A stretch of DNA of 64,000 nucleotides, taken from positions 248,001 through 312,000 of the forward strand of contig JABELC010000009.1 of NCBI GenBank assembly GCA_028455995.1. The letters run 5' to 3'. The position numbers and the translations under genes were made by a program. The stretch comes from Scleromitrula shiraiana (lineage: Eukaryota; Ascomycota; Leotiomycetes; Helotiales; Sclerotiniaceae). A model generated the notes under the pieces. The model saw only the letters and a program-made list of their open reading frames with translations, did not search any database and was not told the DNA's origin. Positions 56,795 to 64,000 of this stretch are shown here, one piece after another; positions within the stretch are counted from its first letter, which is position 1, and each line of letters begins with the position of its first letter.

Positions 56795-59700
56795 ATGGAA
56801 GTTGACGACCCATGGAACTGGTCAATCGATAGGGTTATCGAAGAATTCTGCACAGATAAAAGATCATGGGTTACTCGAAGCTCAACCACCCGTCTACCGG
56901 ACCCAAATTTCCTTTCAAATGCTTTAAGAGACAATGAGATTACAGGGGATGTTCTTTTAATGGAATTGGATGATAAGGCATTGCGTGAGGATTTAAAGAT
57001 AACCAAGCTTGGTTGGAGATCGGTCATTCGATATGCCATTGAGCAATTGCAATCACGAAGTCCTAATTATCATGATTGGGTAACCAAACGTCAAGATCAG
57101 ATCGGTCCCCTTTCGGACAACAACTTTAGTTTGGATGATCTCCCTTCTCTCAATAACTTCAATTTCAATATCAATTCCACAGTTCCTATTTCCATGACTC
57201 CAGTAGATAATTCCGGAATTCAGAGAGTATTGCAAGCTGAAGGAAGGATCAACAGCCCCCAAGATGTCGAGGATTTGTCCGATATATCGGCAAATAAACG
57301 ACCCAGACTTAATATTCAAGTCTCTAGGGATGCAGCTACAAATGATATCATGGACAATATTGATTCCCCTGCAACACCTGTCTCAAATCTTTACGAAGAC
57401 GCAGCCGACAATATGTCCTTGCCAAAGCCAGCTCAAAACGAAGTCCAGACAAAGAAGCGCAAGCGAATTGCTCCAACCCTAGTAACATCAGTCATTTCAG
57501 AAGATCGAGATCGCAGAATGCCAACTGAAGCCGATGTTGTTAGTGCAGTATTCACTCAACCTGCTGATGTTACCGACCACCAAAATACGCTTTCAAGCAG
57601 TTCCAATGTGGGGTATCTGGGTCATTCAAAGCTACTCGTGGATGAACTTTTTTATCCGAATGTTGCCGTTGGTCAAAAGATCTCACCCGATGAGTTGGTC
57701 TTTGAATTTGGACGGCAAAGTAACATTTCTTCCGGCCGTCGTCTTTATGTCCATAATATGATGAAGCATTTTCTTCGTACAAACCGAGAAGTGTTTGAAC
57801 GAAATGGAAAGACATTCATGGCTGTTCACCCATATCAAATGAGAATGGCAGCTAAACCTTCATTTACCCTCTACCAAACCACCCCAGAAAGCACAATCGA
57901 AGTTAGTCGGGAGTGTTTAGCTAAATGGCCTGAACTTGATCCTCAGATATTTGCTTCGAAACCACCCGTTGCAGGGTCAACAACCTTCACATTTGCTTCA
58001 AACGTTAAGGGAGTGGATGACAATGTTTACTCAAATCCTGATGTTTTGACAAAGTATAACGATCTCGATGAGGAAGACATAGTGCTCCCACCATATGGCG
58101 AGTCGGGGTCAGAAAATGACTACGATAGTGAAACTTTGGATCTCATCGATGCAGAGATGAGAGAAAGAGATGCGAAGGATCCAAAAAAAGATCGCTATCT
58201 TACTCTCGAGCAGATTAATCTAGCTATTGATGCAGGTATCGCCGGTCTTGTTTCTAAATGGGAGGACACCAAACGATCCAGACGTGAGCAAAAGGCCTTC
58301 AGACTATGGAGAAGTTTGACTCGAAATGGGGCAAAACAAGCAAAAATCCAAGAGTCACAACACAAGCTAAACTATCTTGTTAACAAACGGATTCCTAAGC
58401 TTCGAGAGGAAATCTCTAGTATGCGATGGTCCAAAGAACATCATGTTCGTCGTCAAACTGGGAATATGGAAGCAACAATTTTCGATCGAGAAGATCTTCG
58501 ATTTACAATTCGTATTCTAGAGAGTCGAGTTGCACCGCCCAAATTGAACACAATAGCTCCCATACCAAAACCGAAGAAGGCCATAACTAGAGAGAACGAA
58601 AGTGAATCTGGGGAATCTATCAACAGCGAATCTTCGGAAGAGGAAGTCGAGGAGGATATTGGCGATTTTGTGGTCGAGGAACTCAATCTTGCCGATGATG
58701 AGGATGGTGTGACGATGTCAGATAAGCCTCTCCAAGAATCCTCTAGTCCTTCAAACAAGCCGACGAAACACTCAAAATCTATCTCTGGCACAACTCCAAT
58801 CTCGGATGATGAAAGTGATCTTGGCTCTCCTATTCCTTTGAATTCTTGTTCTCCTATCAAACCCAAAAATGAACCGGTCATTCCACAGAATCACCTGACT
58901 CCTTCTAGGACCGACAACCCTAAGGTTATCATTTCGATATCCTCTGATGAGGGTACTCCTGCTTCTGCAAAGCCCAAAATCAAGTTTATTAATAAGGATA
59001 GTCCTATCTGGATCCCCTCCTCCTCCTCGGATAGCGATAGAAATGAAAGTCGAAAACCTCTGAACCCAGATAAACTTCCGTCTTTGACCACTCCTGCCTC
59101 TATCTCCGGATTCTCCTATGAAACATGGGAAGAATTACTTGACCGACCCCGACTCATAATCTCAGTTGTCTATCATTTGCACAACCCACTCCAGAAAACA
59201 CTCTTTACTCTAATAGATTCTCTAGATCAGAATTCGCTCAAGAACCATCTGTTAGAATTTGTTTCGAGTCCACTCACTACAAAAGGTCTAGACCTAAAGG
59301 CCAACATGGCGTTGCAGACCCTTATACGACTGTTTTGGATCTTTATCGACTGCAAATTCCATGACGAGAATGTGGGCTGGATGATCGATGCGGCTGAAAT
59401 TGTCCGCCGGACGCTTTCAGAAGGTGGAACACACGTCTCTGATTTCCATGAGCTTTGTGGCAAGTTGAGGAATTATTTATATCCAAAATTCAATTCGAAA
59501 TTACGAATTAATTTCAAAAAGCCGGATTTGGCAGCTTTGGAGCCCATGGATCTTGATGAGACAGAGGATGAGGAGCCTCAATCGGCTATAAGGCGGAAAC
59601 GTCAAAGCATAAGGTAAGCCCCTTTAAAACTGTTCAAAATTTCTGAATTGAAATTGGTGATCGACTATTGATTTTCTCAAAATTTCTCAACTGAAGTTGG

Positions 59701-62700
59701 ACATCTAAGTGTTAATTGTTCAAAATGGCTGGATTGAGATTGGACATTGGCTAAGTTTATGCAGCTCCAACGAAGAATCTCCCGAGCCAGAAACGCCCAG
59801 CAAAAGAAAGAAGAAGATTTTCGAGGACTCCAAGGCTAGAGATTGGCGAGAGCATGATAAGCAGAGATTGCAAGAACAAGAAGAGCGCAGAAGGCTTCTA
59901 CGGGCTAATATAGCCAGCATTGGTGACGTAGATTTACATCGTCACATCATCAATGAAGGGAAATACGACCACCAGGGCTATATCTACGTTAACGAGGAAA
60001 TCAACAAGCAAATTAAACCCCATCAAGTTGAAGGCGTCCGATTTTTATGGAATCAAATAACCGCGAATCAGGGTTGTCTATTGGCTCACAACATGGGATT
60101 AGGGAAGAGCATGCAATCGTTAGTAGCCTCGTATTCTTAAAATATCATCACTAACAATGTGTTAGAATCACACTACTCGTTGCCATTGCAGAAGCAGCTT
60201 GTTCAATCGAAGAAAACATTTCATGTCAAGTGCCCGAGGATCTTCGCGTATCCAAGACAATCATTCTTTGTCCTCCCACGTTGATCAACAACTGGATGGA
60301 TGAGCTCCTTCTTTGGGCACCGGATGGTGTTCTCGGTCATTACTGGAAAATCGATGCTTCTCTGAGTGCACCACAAAGACTTCAAACTATCGATGAATGG
60401 CACCGTGAAGGCGGCATTTTAATTATCGGGTATGAAATGTTCAGAAGCTTTGTTCGTGGCAATCAGTCAAAAAGAGGACAAGGCCAAATAGATGATGACA
60501 AAAAACTGGAAACGGCTAAAACGCAACTTCTTGATGGGCCAAATATCATTGTCGCTGATGAAGCACACAAGTTGAAGAATACAAAAGCTGGCCTCACTTC
60601 AGCAGCGTCACAGTTTAGATCAAAGGCTCGAATCGCACTGACTGGATCACCTCTTGCCAATAATGTTGAAGAGTATCACACAATGATTGATTGGGTGGCT
60701 CCCAATTATCTGGGTCCAATTCCCGAATTCCGCGCCAAGTACAAAGAACCGATCGAGCAAGGTTTATATCTAGATAGTACACCATCGGAGAAGCGAAAGA
60801 GTATGAAAATGCTCAACGTTTTGAAAGAAGATCTAGCTCCAAAGGTGCATCGTGCGGATATGTCGGTCCTCAAAAATGATCTTCCCCCAAAGAAAGAGTT
60901 CGTCATTATGTGCTCTTTAACGGAGATACAGAAGGCAGCATATATCACATATGTTCGATCAATGTCAAATATCAGTGTCCCTCTTACAAAGGAAGGAAAT
61001 GTCAAAACAGCCACCATGTGGTCGTATCTGAGTATCTTATCGCTTCTCTGCAATCATCCTTACTGCTTTATGGCTAAATTGAGAGACCGTAAAGAGGACG
61101 CCCGTACTCAAGGCGGAATTAAGAACTCAAGCACAGTGGCTAAAAAGAATCAGCAATCGGGTAGCTCTCGAGATATGACGGATGAAGATTATCTCATCGA
61201 ACCGGACCTTAATTCTCTTGCCTGGAAATCTGGAGCGTCAGAAAACCTCATTGCACAAGAAATGGAAGTTTTCTCGTCCATTCGGGGTAACCTCAAGAAC
61301 ATCCACTTATCGAATAAAGTCAAAGTGCTTTGCCAGATTCTTGATGCCTCTAGAGCGGCAGGTGACAAGGTCTTAGTATTTTCACAAACCCTCTCCACTC
61401 TCAATTTCTTACAAGACATGTGTGAGAGGCAGAATCGAAAATTTGTGAGACTTGATGGCAAGACTGCTATGAACAAACGACAAAATCTCACAAAGGAATT
61501 TAACACTAATAATACAGAGCTCTTTCTGATTTCTACTACTGCCGGTGGATTAGGCCTCAATCTACCTGGTGCTAATAGAGTGGTTATCTTTGATTTCAAG
61601 TATAACCCGGTACATGAAGAGCAAGCCATTGGTCGAGCCTATCGCATTGGACAGACAAAGAATGTATTTGTTTACAGATTACTCGCCGCTGGTACTTTTG
61701 AAGATGGAATTCATAACAAAACCGTCTTCAAGAAGCAACTTGCTTCCAGAGTTGTGGATAAAAAGAATCCTGTTTCGTGGGCACAGAAAGGATTGAGTCA
61801 ATTTTTGTTCGAGCCAAAAGAAATTGAACAAGAAAGTCTTTCTGAATTTATAGGAATGGATCCTGACGTTTTGGATACCATCTTGAATGATCTAACAACC
61901 CAGGGAACAATTCGATCAATTGTACAATCTGACACATTCGAAAAGGATGATGAGGACCGGCTAACAGCAAGGGAGCAGAAGGAAGTCGAGACTATGCTTC
62001 ATGACCAACAACTCCAACGAAGAGATCCCGACGCTTATCGAAAACTCCTATATCAACGAGAACTGAATCAGCGCGAACAGCAAAGACGTGAGCAAGAGTC
62101 ATTCATTGCACGACAACAAACTGAACATTCTCAAACTATCAATGCACAACACGTTGGATATTCCCAAACCGTCAATGTGCAACAACAAGTTGGACACTCT
62201 CAAGTGCCTACTGTGTCTAATGCGGCCAATAGACTCCAACAGCAGCTGTCTCGAGACACTGATACTGAAGCTGGGTTTTCAGATGTTAGGCCTGGGGATT
62301 CTAATCAACCTGCGAGAAATTTGTCCTCTAGATTATTTATCAAGGGTTTCAAAGTGATTGCATTGAAACTAAATCCCTCGGCAACAGCTGAAACACACAG
62401 AGATACAATACTGTCCATCAGTTCGGGGATGAAAGAATATCTGGCTCATGTCACACCAAAGAGTCAACCCTTGATTGAAGATTTTGCGAAGGTCGCAGAG
62501 AGGACAAAGGCGATCGTATTTGATAGGGCTTTAGAAGTTATCAAGGCAGATGAACTCAAAGCTAAAGATTTACTTTCCTCAAAATTGAGCCCCAAAGATT
62601 TTGTCGCTCACATCCTTCGCTTCTTCAATATAGATGGATCAAATCCAGCAGCAGACCAAGCGACAGCGCTCAAGCAGATCACGGGCTCTTCTTCCCTTGA

Positions 62701-63490
62701 ATCGTCTGTTACTGTGGCTAGCGACTCAATGTCACCTGTCATTTCAGAAAGTTCTAATCCACCTAATGTTCCAGAAAACTCTAACCTTGCCATGCCATCA
62801 ACCACCACAGATAATTCATATTCTAATGCCTTTCCTTCAAGAGGTGTAGAAGTAAACAAGACCAACAACTCAGAATCAGCATCTGGGTCAAAAGACACGA
62901 CTGAGGTAATACAGCTCCCCGAAATTTCTACTGCTTTGGTTAGGGTCACGCCTCCGGACGAAGAGACTGACAGTTCTTCTCGAGTTGTCTCGTCATCAAG
63001 CGATGATCTACCCTTAGAATCTACTTCTCGTTTTTCACGACTTATTAATCTTAGATGGGGCGCAGGGATAATGCCGAAAGCTAACACGCCATGACTCTAG
63101 TCGAAAATGTTCAAAGCAATGAGCCGTCAACCCCAATCATTGAGGAATTCTCTTGCCTCTCCAGAAAGCAAGAGAAAGAAAGGGCATGGTATACTTAGAG
63201 ACGACGATGCAGCAGTTTTGAAACAAATTCAACTTTCACGCCAAGCACGTGCCTATCTACAAGCTACCTCTTCCTCGCCACGTTCCTCTGCTCAGCCAAC
63301 CCCAACTCGAGAATCAAGACAGCCAAAATGGGCCAACAATGTTTTAGGTGCTAGATCGTCACAGGCTCTACGAGAACAACAACGAGCACGCGATGCTTCT
63401 CTCATCCGTCGTCACAATACATCATCTTCTCAGTCGACAGGTTCACCTCAAAAACCATCTTCTTCATTACCTTCAAAAAAATCACATTAA
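56795..63490 (+). CDS. SNF2-family ATPase (ATRX/RAD54-like) with N-terminal SAM domain
   Basis: Exons 56795-59613, 59765-60118, 60166-62905 and 63101-63490 join in frame to about 2100 residues. I prefer the ATG at 56795 (MEVDDPWNWS), which opens a SAM-like domain (SIDRVIEEFCTDKRSW to about residue 75); an in-frame ATG at 56678 would add 39 residues. A long acidic disordered region follows. The ATPase core starts near residue 1035 with HQVEGVRFLW, then motif I NMGLGKS (1051), motif II ADEAHKLKN (1187), motif III ALTGSPLANN, motif V TTAGGLGLNLPGA and motif VI QAIGRAYRIGQT (1544). Such proteins remodel chromatin or move on DNA (established); the ATRX/ARIP4-like placement is inference. Motif I has Ser where Thr is usual. 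The last intron is uncertain: donors at 62906 and 62939 both keep phase, and without splicing the protein would end at TGA 63092-63094. Confidence 0.85.
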
Positions 63491-64000
63491 AACGAAAACA
63501 ACCACGTCATGATTTCTACGATTTCTTTTCACCGTTTTCCTTAGTTCGACTTGTACATAGAAACGAAAACGAACACAATATTTGTGAAATATCTTTTATT
63601 CAGTAACATGATCTAAGTGGAACGAATTGATATAGCGATTCAGCGAAATACTTGCATTAATTGGCGCATTTATATCTTTATGGGCGCGGTGTTGCATGGA
63701 TGGATGGATTGATGGAGCTGGGCGGGATAACATTACTTTTTATGATACCATATTATTATTTTTCTTTCTTTAGCTCGTTTTTATTCTTTTGGGTCTGGTT
63801 TATTTTGGGAGTTCAATGGATGGATGGATGGATCTGATATTCGGACGGTCGTGTGGTTCTCACGACATTCACATGCATATGCGGGTGGAAATGGGAGGAG
63901 GTTTACATAGCTGTGGATGGGGGATAGGAAGATAGGTTCCTTTACTTACATACACATGACTGGGCTCGGTGATTTGTGCCGGTGAGGGACAAAATAGATG
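63491..64000. other. 3' flank of the SNF2 gene
   Basis: AT-rich DNA with GGAT repeats near 63698-63712 and 63820-63835. No coding frame or structured element was recognised before the window ends. Confidence 0.5.

Overview
The window looks like nuclear DNA of a filamentous ascomycete (Pezizomycotina). The evidence is AT-rich intergenic DNA full of microsatellites, genes split by many short GT-AG introns (mostly 47-110 nt), fungal branch points such as CTAAC, and proteins typical of that group. A leotiomycete (Sclerotiniaceae-like) origin is my guess from overall feel and cannot be proved here. I read no intact transposon gene, rRNA, CRISPR array or bacterial gene.

Layout: (1) 1-166 is the probable 3' end of a plus-strand gene cut by the window edge. 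(2) 1049-3102 (-) is a five-exon DUF2841/YDR124W-like gene. (3) 3.1-10.8 kb is gene-poor, with a small cluster of GC-rich hairpins at 3.6 kb and simple repeats after 8.6 kb. (4) 10790-17483 (-) is a ten-exon YCF1-type vacuolar ABCC transporter, including a 22-nt microexon and an 890-nt intron. (5) 19376-20319 (-) is a CBF1-like bHLH-zipper factor. (6) 23269-24703 (+) is FYV10/GID9, an E3 ligase subunit. (7) 25145-25282 (+) is an intron-containing tRNA-Asn(GTT). (8) 29280-29942 (-) is a small BTB/T1 protein. (9) 32747 to about 34868 (-) is an ERF4-type palmitoyltransferase subunit, with a 99-unit AAT array upstream. (10) 37908-41437 (-) is a DUF4203/TM7S3-TM198-type membrane protein. (11) 44596-45185 (+) is the mitochondrial ssDNA-binding protein RIM1. 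(12) 45.5-48.8 kb is an accessory patch: a ~192-bp tandem repeat, a five-exon gene with small modular exons and a HARE-HTH-like C-terminus, a MITE-like inverted-repeat element in its first intron, and a triplicated F-box-like fragment. (13) 49-53.7 kb has no clear gene. (14) 53787-55525 (-) is glutathione synthetase. (15) 56795-63490 (+) is a ~2100-residue SAM + SNF2 ATPase.

Functional links: glutathione synthetase, a glutathione-conjugate/heavy-metal ABCC pump and a CBF1-like regulator (in yeast a sulfur-metabolism regulator) lie within 45 kb. The pump and the regulator are adjacent on the same strand. This suggests, but does not show, a shared thiol-detoxification theme. Everything else looks like ordinary housekeeping genes.

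Spliced models were built by hand from reading frame, GT-AG sites and phase. Where all exons join in frame with family-typical sequence across each junction, I rate them highly. Family names come from remembered motifs, not searches.
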